A stretch of 64,000 nt of DNA, taken from NCBI GenBank assembly GCA_019261985.1, contig JAFAQY010000027.1:62001-126000 (forward strand), read 5' to 3'. This document shows, piece after piece, positions 26,368-33,674 of the stretch. A program made the position numbers and the translations under genes. Origin of the DNA: Bryobacterales bacterium. Lineage in GTDB: Bacteria > Acidobacteriota > Terriglobia > Bryobacterales > Bryobacteraceae. Numbering within the stretch: position 1 is the first letter of the stretch; every line of letters begins with the position of its first letter. The notes beneath the pieces are model-generated. The model was not told where the DNA came from. It searched no databases and worked only from the letters and a program-made list of their open reading frames with translations.

Positions 26368-26649
26368 TTATCGCAGGGTAACAATGGTCGCGCCCCATCC
26401 CCCCGCTTCGGCGGGCGCGTCACGGTAATCCTCGACGAAAGTGGTTTCGGCTAGCACGCCGCGCACGATTTCCCGCTGTACTCCTATGCCCCGCCCATGT
26501 ATGATTCGCAGCGCCTTCAGGCCCTTCTCGCGCGCTTGCAAAAGGTATTCTTCGACCACGCCTTTCACGTCCCTTGGCGGAACGGAGTGCAGATCCAACA
26601 CGTCTTCGATGGGGAGCTCGACGGGACCGGGAAAAGGATCATGTCCCAC
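26368..26649 (-). CDS. Stand-alone Smr-domain protein
   Basis: The 93 residues are almost only the Smr domain: LDLHSVPPRDVKGVVEEYL (the LDLH motif), GLKALRIIHGRGIGVQREIV (the HGxG loop) and VEDYRDAPAEAGGWGATIV. Smr domains are nucleases or nucleic-acid binders found at MutS2 C-termini and as single-domain proteins linked to repair and ribosome rescue. No MutS2 part is present. The gene ends one base from the start of biotin carboxylase, so it heads the operon Smr-BC-BCCP-DnaC-like. Confidence 0.85.
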   Translation of the reverse strand: MGHDPFPGPVELPIEDVLDLHSVPPRDVKGVVEEYLLQAREKGLKALRIIHGRGIGVQREIVRGVLAETTFVEDYRDAPAEAGGWGATIVTLR

Positions 26650-26694
26650 GCCCCGATAATAACGCCTTCGCGAAACGCGCTATCATCGGCCCTG

Positions 26695-27393
26695 ATGACT
26701 ACGGATGAAGTCCTCGCGAAGTTGCAGGAAGCCGGAAGCGCGGAGAATGTCGCGGGCATGGCTCGTTTCGGCATCGCGCCGCCGGTGGCTTATGGGGTCG
26801 CGGCTCCTAAAATCCAACAGCTAGCGCGCGAAATCTGCTGCGATTCAAGGCTCGCTGGGGAGCTATGGAACACGGGAGTCCACGACGCCCGTATTTTGGC
26901 CGCCTACATCATGGACCCGGCCGACCTGACGCGCCGCGAGATGGAGCGCTGGGCGAAGCAGTTCGATTCCTGGGCGGTCTGTGATAACGCGTGCATGCAC
27001 CTATTCCGGAAGACCGGTTTCGCGTGGGAGAAAGCCGTCGATTGGAGCGCCCGCAAGGAGGAATACGTGAAACGGGCGGCGTTCGCGTTGGTGGCGACGC
27101 TCGCGGTGCATGACAAGAGAGCAGACGACCGCGTTTTCCTGGCCATGCTGCCTGTGATCGAGCGCGAATCCGCGGATGAGCGCAATTTCGTGAAGAAGGC
27201 AGTGAATTGGGCTTTGCGGCAAATCGGCAAAAGAAACCCCGCGCTGCGAAAAGCGGCAGTGAAAACCGCGGAGCGGCTCAAAAAATCGGAATCGCGCAGC
27301 GCGCGCTGGATTGGATCGGATGCGCTCCGCGAACTGCAGAAGCCGGCTAAGAAGCGAACGGTGGAAAGCGCGAACAAAGCCACGGCCCCGTAG
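26695..27393 (+). CDS. DNA alkylation repair protein (AlkD-like HEAT-repeat)
   Basis: I chose the ATG at 26695 (MTTDEVLAKL); the longer frame overlaps the divergent Smr gene. The 232 residues form stacked helical repeats. Family marks are FGIAPPVAYGVAAPKIQQLA, WNTGVHDARILAAYIMD, WAVCDNACMHLF, and FVKKAVNWALRQIGKRNPA. The Trp and Asp of the WD-type pocket seen in AlkD are plausible in FDSWAVCDN and FVKKAVNWALRQ. It is expected to excise bulky or positively charged alkyl bases. A Lys/Ala-rich tail ends the protein. The gene is divergent from the Smr operon. Confidence 0.87.
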   Translation: MTTDEVLAKLQEAGSAENVAGMARFGIAPPVAYGVAAPKIQQLAREICCDSRLAGELWNTGVHDARILAAYIMDPADLTRREMERWAKQFDSWAVCDNACMHLFRKTGFAWEKAVDWSARKEEYVKRAAFALVATLAVHDKRADDRVFLAMLPVIERESADERNFVKKAVNWALRQIGKRNPALRKAAVKTAERLKKSESRSARWIGSDALRELQKPAKKRTVESANKATAP

Positions 27394-27601
27394 ACTTGAG
27401 AGCCGGCCAAGTTTCATGGCGTAACTAATAGCCCGATTCTAACGCCATCCAACAGGAGGCGTGTGCGCTGCCGCATGTCGTAGAATTCAGCTAAGTTTCT
27501 GATTGCACGGCGGATATGCATGCAACAGGAACCAAACGGCGGTGGCGGAGAGCGCCGCGGAATGATATGATCGGCGAGTCGGTACACGTGTGGGAGGAAT
27601 C

Positions 27602-30025
27602 GTGAAAATATTTCTCGGAATTGGCTGCGCGGTGCTTATGCCGGTGCTTCTCTCCGGCCAGTCTTCCCAGCCGCCGGCGTCAAAGCCGCCGGTGCGCAAT
27701 GTCGCTCGCACGCAGGCTTCGGACGTTACAACGCAGCGCGCGGTTCTCGACGAGTACTGCGTTGTCTGCCACAACAAAACCGCCAAAACCGCGAACTTGC
27801 TGCTGGATCAACTGGATCTGGCGCACTTGGGCGACCACGCCGAGATCGGCGAAAAGGTGGTGCGAAAGCTTCGCGCCGGGATGATGCCGCCGAGCGGGAT
27901 GGAGCGTCCGGATGCGGCCACTCGCAATGCGCTGATTACCTGGATGGAAAAAGAGCTCGACCGCAGCGCGGTCACGTATCTCCCCGCGCCGGGTATTCAC
28001 CGTCTGAACCGTACCGAGTACACCAACGCCATCCGCGACGTGCTTGCGCTTCAGGTGGATGCCACCAAATTTTTGCCTTCCGACGATTCCACGCGCGGCT
28101 TCGATAATATCGCGGGCGCGCTGACGCTTTCTCCCGCATTGATGGAGGCCTACTTGTCTGCGGCGGGAAAAATCGCGCGGCTCGCCGTCGGAGATGTCTC
28201 CGCCCCCACACAGGCGGTCTTCGAAGTTCCCGCCGATACCGCGCAGAATTACCACATCGAAGGGCTGCCGTTCGGGACTCGCGGCGGTATCCTCATCAAG
28301 CATCAATTCCCGGCCGACGGCGAATATACATTTAAAGTCAAGGGCGTCACAGGCTACTTCCAGGCCGTGCTCGGCGGCGTAAAAGGCGAGCAGCTAGAAG
28401 TGACCGTAGATGGCGAACGAGTAAGGCTGTTCGATTGGGACAAGGAAATATCGAACACCACCGGGAACGGGAAATCGACGCAGCGAATTCCGGTAAAAGC
28501 CGGTTTACACACTGTCGGCGTAACGTTCCTTGCCACAAACGATGTGCCCGGCAGCGAATTGAATCGCCCGTTCCAGCGCACGATGAATACGCCCGGGTCA
28601 ATTCCCGGATTCTTGTTCTATCCGCATGTCGGGCAGGTCTGGATTGAAGGCCCTTATGCGGCCAAGGGCGCGACCGACACGGCGGCCCGCAAGAAGATTT
28701 TTGTATGCCGCCCAGCAAATTCTAAAGACGAGTTGCCCTGCGCGCGCACGATCACTTCAACGCTCGTGAAGCATGCGTACCGCCGCCCGGCAACGGCCGC
28801 GGATGTGTCCTCATTGATGGAGTTCTATCAACAGGGCCGGGCGGATGGCGGAAGCTTCGATGACGGCATCGAAGCCGTCGTACAGCGTGTGCTGGCCGAT
28901 CCCGAATTTGTATACCGCCTCGAACAGGAACCGGCGAACGTTGCGGCGGGCAAAGCTTACAGAATCGGCGATCTCGCGTTGGCTTCCCGGCTGTCCTTCT
29001 TTCTATGGAGCAGCGTGCCCGACGACGAATTGATTGATCTGGCGTCACAGGGCAAACTCAAAGATCCGGCCGTGCTGGAAAAGCAAGTGGTGCGCATGCT
29101 CGCCGATCCGAAATCCGACGCGCTGGTTTCGAACTTCACCGGGCAATGGCTGAACGTCCGTTCGCTGGCTAACAGCGATCCCGCGGTTAATCTGTTCCCG
29201 GATTTCGACGACAACCTCCGCGCGGCAATGCAAAAAGAAATCGAGTTATTTTTCAGCAGCATTGTCCATGAAGACCGCAGCATCCTGGACATGCTTACCG
29301 CGAACTATACGTTCGTCAACGAACGCTTGGCGAAGCACTATGGAATCCCGAACATTTATGGCCCGCAGTTCCGCCGTGTGACGCTGACGCCGGACCTGGA
29401 CATGCGCCGCGGCTTGCTTGGCAAGGGCGCGCTGATGACCGAGACGTCCGTGGCCGTTCGCACTTCGCCCGTCGCCCGCGGAAAATGGTTTCTGCAAACC
29501 TTCCTCGGCGTCAGTCCGCCCGACCCGCCGCCGGACGTTCCACAAATCAAAGACAAGCCGCCGGATGTGACCGGCAATGCTAAGGCGCCCACAATGCGCG
29601 AGACGATGGAAATGCATCATACCAATCCGGTATGCTCATCCTGTCACGCGATTTTCGAGCCTATCGGGCTGGCGATGGAAAATTTCGATGCTGTGGGCGC
29701 GTGGCGCACGCAGGAGGATGGCTCGCCAATCGATGCCTCCGGAATATTGGTGGACGGCACTAAGATCACCGGCATCGACGGCTTGCGTGACATGCTGGCG
29801 CGCTACTCCGATCAGTTCGAGCGCGTGGTCGCCGAAAAGCTAATGATCTACGGCCTCGGCCGCGGAGTCGAATATCAGGACATGCCGATGGTGCGCTCGA
29901 TCGTTCGCGAGGCGGCTCCGAGCAACTTCAAATTCTCGTCCCTTGTACTAGGAATCGTAAAAAGCCCCGCATTTCAGATGAACATGAAACCGGAGCCGAA
30001 ACCGGAGCAGCGCGTTTCAAACTAA
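27602..30025 (+). CDS. DUF1592/DUF1588-type secreted cytochrome c protein
   Basis: I chose the GTG at 27602, six bases after GGAGG; the result begins with a signal peptide (MKIFLGIGCAVLMPVLLSG). Domains in order: cytochrome motif CVVCHNK at about 57; DUF1587 (FHRLNRTEYTNAIRDVL-like, residues ~125-190); a PA14/CBM-like strand block; DUF1592 (AYRRPATAADVSSLM onward); DUF1588 (GILG-type MLTANYTFVNERLAKHYGI, RRGLLGKGALMTETS); a second heme CSSCH (FEPIGLAMENFDAVGAWR); and the final DUF1585 segment. This architecture is typical of Planctomycetes and Solibacteres. Its biochemical role is not established; extracellular redox is likely. Confidence 0.9.
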   Translation: MKIFLGIGCAVLMPVLLSGQSSQPPASKPPVRNVARTQASDVTTQRAVLDEYCVVCHNKTAKTANLLLDQLDLAHLGDHAEIGEKVVRKLRAGMMPPSGMERPDAATRNALITWMEKELDRSAVTYLPAPGIHRLNRTEYTNAIRDVLALQVDATKFLPSDDSTRGFDNIAGALTLSPALMEAYLSAAGKIARLAVGDVSAPTQAVFEVPADTAQNYHIEGLPFGTRGGILIKHQFPADGEYTFKVKGVTGYFQAVLGGVKGEQLEVTVDGERVRLFDWDKEISNTTGNGKSTQRIPVKAGLHTVGVTFLATNDVPGSELNRPFQRTMNTPGSIPGFLFYPHVGQVWIEGPYAAKGATDTAARKKIFVCRPANSKDELPCARTITSTLVKHAYRRPATAADVSSLMEFYQQGRADGGSFDDGIEAVVQRVLADPEFVYRLEQEPANVAAGKAYRIGDLALASRLSFFLWSSVPDDELIDLASQGKLKDPAVLEKQVVRMLADPKSDALVSNFTGQWLNVRSLANSDPAVNLFPDFDDNLRAAMQKEIELFFSSIVHEDRSILDMLTANYTFVNERLAKHYGIPNIYGPQFRRVTLTPDLDMRRGLLGKGALMTETSVAVRTSPVARGKWFLQTFLGVSPPDPPPDVPQIKDKPPDVTGNAKAPTMRETMEMHHTNPVCSSCHAIFEPIGLAMENFDAVGAWRTQEDGSPIDASGILVDGTKITGIDGLRDMLARYSDQFERVVAEKLMIYGLGRGVEYQDMPMVRSIVREAAPSNFKFSSLVLGIVKSPAFQMNMKPEPKPEQRVSN

Positions 30026-30051
30026 GAGTGCGCTGACTCGCATATTCAAAC

Positions 30052-30071
30052 CCCCGGCCTTGCGGCCGGGG
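30052..30071. terminator. Perfect GC hairpin CCCCGGCC-TTGC-GGCCGGGG
   Basis: Eight-base perfect arms with a four-base loop stand 27 bases after the DUF1592 gene, between convergent transcription units. No T tail follows on the plus strand. It may terminate both directions or be another dispersed palindrome. Confidence 0.5.
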
Positions 30072-30083
30072 TCGATCCAACAA

Positions 30084-30146
30084 TCATGACACCGCTTGTT
30101 TCGCCGCGCCCCACTTAGTCGGTTCGCGTTCGCGGCGCCACCACAT
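30084..30146 (-). pseudogene. 5' remnant of an ADOP/MacB-type permease gene
   Basis: Six bases after the PadR stop, an ATG opens a 20-codon frame that starts MWWRREREPTKWG and soon stops. Acidobacterial PadR genes are normally followed by a large ADOP/MacB-like permease whose N-terminus begins M-(R/W)-W-x-R-R-x-x-R. The short frame matches that start and nothing more, so I read it as what is left after deletion of the permease. A genuine 20-residue peptide cannot be excluded. Confidence 0.4.
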
Positions 30147-30151
30147 CGCAT

Positions 30152-30472
30152 TTACTCCTGTACCGGCTTCATGACTTTCGCGATTGCCGCGGCCATTTGA
30201 TCCCACTTCGACTGTTCAATGGCCAACTGGCTTCGGCCCTTGCGCGTGAGGCGGTACATCTTGAGCTCGCGATTATGTTCCTTGCTGTGTTCCCATTTCG
30301 ATTCAATCCAGCCCTTCTTTTGCAGGCGATGCAAAGCCGGATAGAGCGAGCCATGATCCACCTGAAGCACGTCGTCGGTAGTCCGTTGAATGTGAGTCGC
30401 GATCGCGTGGCCATGCGTCGGGCCAAACAGGAGCGTGCGGAGGATCAGCATGTCGAGTGTGCCGGGAAGCAT
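30152..30472 (-). CDS. PadR family transcriptional regulator
   Basis: I chose the ATG at 30472 (MLPGTLDMLILRTL), since the usual PadR start is MLpGTLdmLiLr; a TTG at 30496 would add eight residues. The 106 residues show the winged-helix pattern: ILRTLLFGPTHGHAIATHI, the VDHGSLYPALHRLQKKGWI recognition-helix/wing signature, EHNRELKMYRLTRKGRSQL, and a C-terminal helix for dimerisation. PadR proteins repress linked transporters in response to phenolics, antibiotics or lipids. Here the expected permease survives only as a 63-base remnant, so the regulator may be orphaned. Confidence 0.9.
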   Translation of the reverse strand: MLPGTLDMLILRTLLFGPTHGHAIATHIQRTTDDVLQVDHGSLYPALHRLQKKGWIESKWEHSKEHNRELKMYRLTRKGRSQLAIEQSKWDQMAAAIAKVMKPVQE

Positions 30473-30488
30473 AGTAGGTAGTCTACTA
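30472..30488. promoter_or_regulatory. Candidate PadR operator, TAGTAG-N5-CTACTA
   Basis: A perfect six-base inverted repeat with a five-base spacer sits directly upstream of the padR-like ATG. PadR regulators often bind such dyads in their own promoter, so autoregulation is plausible. Confidence 0.4.
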
Positions 30489-30516
30489 CGCTTCAATCCG
30501 TCCCGCTTGTTTGCCC

Positions 30517-32280
30517 CTATCGCGGTTGAACAGTTATAGTCGCTGCGGAGGATTTTCCCGCATATGAAGCGCTGATTCCCACGCTCGTGACTTGCGACAC
30601 CGCGGCTGCTGATATAGAGAATGACACTGAGATCGACCCCTCGGGCACGGTGACCGATTGAGGAACGGACAGAACCGCCGGATTTCCATTCTGCAGTGAT
30701 ACGGTGACGCCGCCGGCCGGCGCAGGCGCTGAGAGCGTAACAACGTTTCCGTTTACCGTGCCGCCGCCCGCCATCGATGTACTTGCCAATTTGATCGAAC
30801 CGAGGGAGGTCGCGGCTTGAATCGTCAACGGCGCGGAGAGGATCCTGCCGACAAATGTTCCCGAGATGGTCGCAACCGTGGACGCGGCGACGGGGGAAGT
30901 GTGGATGGCGAACGTGGTCGAATTCTCGCCCGGGGGAATCCTAACCGTCAACGGCAGCGAAGCGTGCGCGTCCGAGGAGGCAAGAGCGACCGTCACGCCC
31001 TGCGGTCCGGCGGGGCTGGTCAACGCAATTTTGTTCCCGCTGGTTGATTTGCCTCCAATCACGGAAGCGGGTTGGAGGCCCAGTGAACCGAGGGTCGGAC
31101 CAGCCGGGTTCAGCGAGCAGCCCAAAATGGGACCACCGCCATTGTACTCAAAGGCGCCTAAATCGATCGGCCCCGCCGCAAGGCGCACCTGCCCGCACGA
31201 GTTATAGACGTATTCGTAAGCCGGCGCCAAAGAAAAACCAGATGCCGAACCTGGAGTAGTGCCGGCATCGATTCCCGGCGACCCGGCCTGCAGCTGATAG
31301 TCGTAAGCGCCGCTGTTCACGTAGAGGGGAGTGCCGGCGAGATTGGTGGTGAGCACAGCAGTGGACTGGGTGGTGACGGTTCCGCCGCCGCTAAAGAAAT
31401 TATTTTCGAGGAGCGCCGGGGTGGTATCTCTCGAATCGACAAACACGAATGTTCCGCGGCCCAGGCTATTAAAAAACGTGTTGTTCACGACGTAAAGCGC
31501 CTCGGAAGGATTGCCGCTGGTAGTTCCTTCTTCGAGGTAGGTGAGCATGTGGTTGTTGCCCGTGGTGACGGATTGCTGGATGACATTGCCGATGACGTAG
31601 CTCACGCCGCCATTGGGAAGATCCAGTTCGTAGCTGGCCGTGCCGGTTTCATCGGTGAGGCGATTGTACAGGATGTAATTCACCGCGGCCCGTGACTTCA
31701 CCAGGTGGCCGACGTTCGCCAGGTGCGAGTAGCTGAACTGCAGAGTAAATTGCGCGACGTTGCCGATGTACATGTTGTGCGAGAAGCCGTCGCCGAAGCC
31801 GTTCTGGGCGAACTCGCTGTACTCAATTAAAATCGTGCTGCTGAGATTGTCGTCGGCAAGGATGCCTTCCTCGTTATTATGGAAATAACAGTTCCTGAGA
31901 GTCAGGTTCGTGCCTTCCGCGCGGATGGGCGTGCCGTTATGGCTGCTCACGGCAGCGCCGCTCATCTCCATGTTTTCGATAAGCATGTTGTTGCCGTAGA
32001 TGACCCAAATGCCCTTGCCTTGCGCATTGTTTCCGGCGGCATCGATGTGGGGGCGCCCGTTCACGCCGCGGATTGTCAGGTTGCTGCTATAGATGGCGCA
32101 CACATCGCCGTCATAGCTGCCGGCTGCGTCGATCTCGATGATATCGCCGTCTTGCGCCGCCAGCACAGCGGCGCATGGCGTGGCGTACTGGCCCTGAGGG
32201 CCGACCCGAAGGAGGGCCGCGGAAACAATTAACTGTGAAAAGAAAAAAATGAAAGGAAGTCGGCGAAGCGGACACCGCAT
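30517..32280 (-). CDS. Secreted right-handed beta-helix protein with Ig-like repeats
   Basis: The 587-residue protein starts with a signal peptide (FIFFFSQLIVSAALL). Residues about 25-360 show parallel beta-helix spacing: IRGVNGRPHIDAAGNNAQG, LIENMEMSGAAVSSH, LTLRNCYFHNNEEGI, ILIEYSEFAQNGFG, ALYVVNNTFFNSLGRG. These are typical of NosD/pectate-lyase-like folds. Residues about 395-587 hold two repeats of an acidobacterial Ig-like module, each with 'h-x-P-x-S-V-x-G-G', 'LT/LS-(S)-PA-x-x-G-V-T-V' and 'V-P-x-G-x-x-S-x-x-F-x-I'. A catalytic role (polysaccharide lyase or glycosidase) is possible, but no catalytic set is obvious; adhesion is equally likely. Confidence 0.8.
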   Translation of the reverse strand: MRCPLRRLPFIFFFSQLIVSAALLRVGPQGQYATPCAAVLAAQDGDIIEIDAAGSYDGDVCAIYSSNLTIRGVNGRPHIDAAGNNAQGKGIWVIYGNNMLIENMEMSGAAVSSHNGTPIRAEGTNLTLRNCYFHNNEEGILADDNLSSTILIEYSEFAQNGFGDGFSHNMYIGNVAQFTLQFSYSHLANVGHLVKSRAAVNYILYNRLTDETGTASYELDLPNGGVSYVIGNVIQQSVTTGNNHMLTYLEEGTTSGNPSEALYVVNNTFFNSLGRGTFVFVDSRDTTPALLENNFFSGGGTVTTQSTAVLTTNLAGTPLYVNSGAYDYQLQAGSPGIDAGTTPGSASGFSLAPAYEYVYNSCGQVRLAAGPIDLGAFEYNGGGPILGCSLNPAGPTLGSLGLQPASVIGGKSTSGNKIALTSPAGPQGVTVALASSDAHASLPLTVRIPPGENSTTFAIHTSPVAASTVATISGTFVGRILSAPLTIQAATSLGSIKLASTSMAGGGTVNGNVVTLSAPAPAGGVTVSLQNGNPAVLSVPQSVTVPEGSISVSFSISAAAVSQVTSVGISASYAGKSSAATITVQPR

Positions 32281-32322
32281 GAAATTTCCCTACGCAAGAG
32301 AGTTAGTATCGCACCCTGTGGG

Positions 32323-32435
32323 GCCGGATGCCATCCCGGATGCCATCCGGCGCGCGGTTGCCAACCGCGCTGGTCGGGCCAGGAGGAAAGGTCGGCAGGC
32401 GGGTTAACACCCGCCGCAGATTGGCAATCTGCCCA
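32323..32435. repeat. Cluster of palindromic repeats (three hairpins)
   Basis: Short palindromes GGATGCCATCC, GCGGTTGCCAACCGC, GCGGGTTAACACCCGC and CAGATTGGCAATCTG follow one another and end in CCCAC. Cores and spacing match the other repeats of the window (for example 56941-57050). The cluster fills the gap between the beta-helix gene and the secreted-protein gene. Confidence 0.8.
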
Positions 32436-32438
32436 CTG

Positions 32439-33206
32439 CTACTTCTTCGCGCCGCCGTCGTAGTCCGGAAACTTGATGCGTCCCTCAATCAAGCCGCGGT
32501 TGTTTTCCTCGCACGAATACTCCAGAATCTCCCAATCCGTCCGCAGCGTGAACGTGCGGTTGCTGACCAGCGGTTTGGTATATGTTTTGGGATCGTCGAG
32601 CGTCATCTGATACGCCAGGTGGCCGGCGTCTGTTCGCGTAAAGCGTTCGGTGACTTTTAATTCGTGACTGTGCGGATGGCCTACTGTGTCGAGTCGAGTC
32701 AGGCCGTTGAAGTTCGTAGTCTCAACCACCAACGTGTCGCCGTCCCAGTGCCCGGCGGAATCGCCGAACCAGGTCGGCACCTTCTTTTTCTGCGGGCGGC
32801 CATCGATCGGAAGGATCTTGAACCACGAATTCTGCTCATATAGAAACGCCAGATGCGTGGGCGTCTGCACAAGCTGGATGGGGTCGGGCGAATTGATCGA
32901 CCGCACATGACCGAATGGCAGACACGAGCCGGTGTAGTCGCCCTCTTCCGGGTTATAGCTTTCCCACTGTTGTTTTCCCCATTCGGTGAACGGCAGCTTG
33001 CCAACGCTGCGCTCAATATCCGGAACATAGGGGCGCTGCCAAACTCCGTTGATGTCGGGCGTGCCCCAGGGGGTTTTGGGCGCGGGGCCTTCGGGCGGTT
33101 TGTATCCGCCGCCCTTCGAAGCGCCCGGCCCGCCTTTGGGCTGGGCGGAAACAAGCCCCGCCGCGGCGACTAGAGCGGCGGCAACCATTGCAATGCGGCA
33201 CGTCAT
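32439..33206 (-). CDS. Conserved acidobacterial secreted protein, unknown function
   Basis: The 255-residue protein has a signal peptide (MVAAALVAAAGLVSAQ), then a Gly/Pro/Lys-rich linker (GGPGASKGGGYKPPEGPAP). The body contains TPWGTPDINGVWQRPYVPD, SCLPFGHVRSINSPDPIQLVQTP, GHWDGDTLVVETTNFNG and LKVTERFTRTDAGHLAYQ. The phrases 'TPDLxGxW', 'P..IVQTP..ha.hyE' and 'S.GHWeGDTLVVdTtnF' mark a family common in Solibacter and Acidobacteria, usually next to a DUF6152 gene as here. It is probably envelope-associated. No enzyme motif is visible. Confidence 0.8.
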   Translation of the reverse strand: MTCRIAMVAAALVAAAGLVSAQPKGGPGASKGGGYKPPEGPAPKTPWGTPDINGVWQRPYVPDIERSVGKLPFTEWGKQQWESYNPEEGDYTGSCLPFGHVRSINSPDPIQLVQTPTHLAFLYEQNSWFKILPIDGRPQKKKVPTWFGDSAGHWDGDTLVVETTNFNGLTRLDTVGHPHSHELKVTERFTRTDAGHLAYQMTLDDPKTYTKPLVSNRTFTLRTDWEILEYSCEENNRGLIEGRIKFPDYDGGAKK

Positions 33207-33216
33207 GATGGTTCTC

Positions 33217-33597
33217 CTAGCGCGATTCTTGCTGGCTCAGCAGCGTGCGCCCATCTTTCGACTTCACTACGCGCGTGCTGCAAATATTCGTTCCTCTCTT
33301 TGCCAACAAGCCGTCGAGCAGGATTTCTTCGCCCTCTTTTACCGAATCCGGCGTGAAGCCGGCGCGGGTCATCGCGTTCGGCGAGCCCAGCTCGCATTGC
33401 CACTTGTCCACGCCGCCACTCGCATTCTTCACGTCCATGAAGATGAAGGCGTGTGGATTGCGCCAGTCGAGCTTCGTGAGAGTTCCTTCGAGCTTCACGG
33501 GCTTTTTCTCGTCATATTCGGCTGCGAGGGAGTGATGGGCGGAAAGACAAGACGCGCCAACCAACCCGAGGCACAGGGATAACCAGAAACTTTTCAT
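33217..33597 (-). CDS. DUF6152 family secreted protein
   Basis: I chose the ATG at 33597 (MKSFWLSLCLGLVG), the natural signal-peptide start. The 126 residues show the DUF6152 pattern: SAHHSLAAEYDEKKPVKLEGTL, then TKLDWRNPHAFIFMDVKN, WQCELGSPNAMTRAGF, GEEILLDGLLAKRGTNICS. It has OB-fold-like strands and no catalytic residues that I can name. It is in the same operon as the following secreted protein, ten bases apart, and the pair recurs in acidobacterial genomes. Possibly a small-ligand or cofactor-binding envelope protein; the function is unknown. Confidence 0.83.
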   Translation of the reverse strand: MKSFWLSLCLGLVGASCLSAHHSLAAEYDEKKPVKLEGTLTKLDWRNPHAFIFMDVKNASGGVDKWQCELGSPNAMTRAGFTPDSVKEGEEILLDGLLAKRGTNICSTRVVKSKDGRTLLSQQESR

Positions 33598-33674
33598 AGA
33601 TCTCAACATATTTCAACATTTTCAGGGAGCTGTTTGCAATGAGAACTTTGACGGCCCCGGCGAACTAGCAAATA

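Noticed and set aside
26497-26694. N-terminal extension of the AlkD-like gene
   Set aside because: It is antisense to the Smr gene; the family's N-terminus fits the ATG at 26695.
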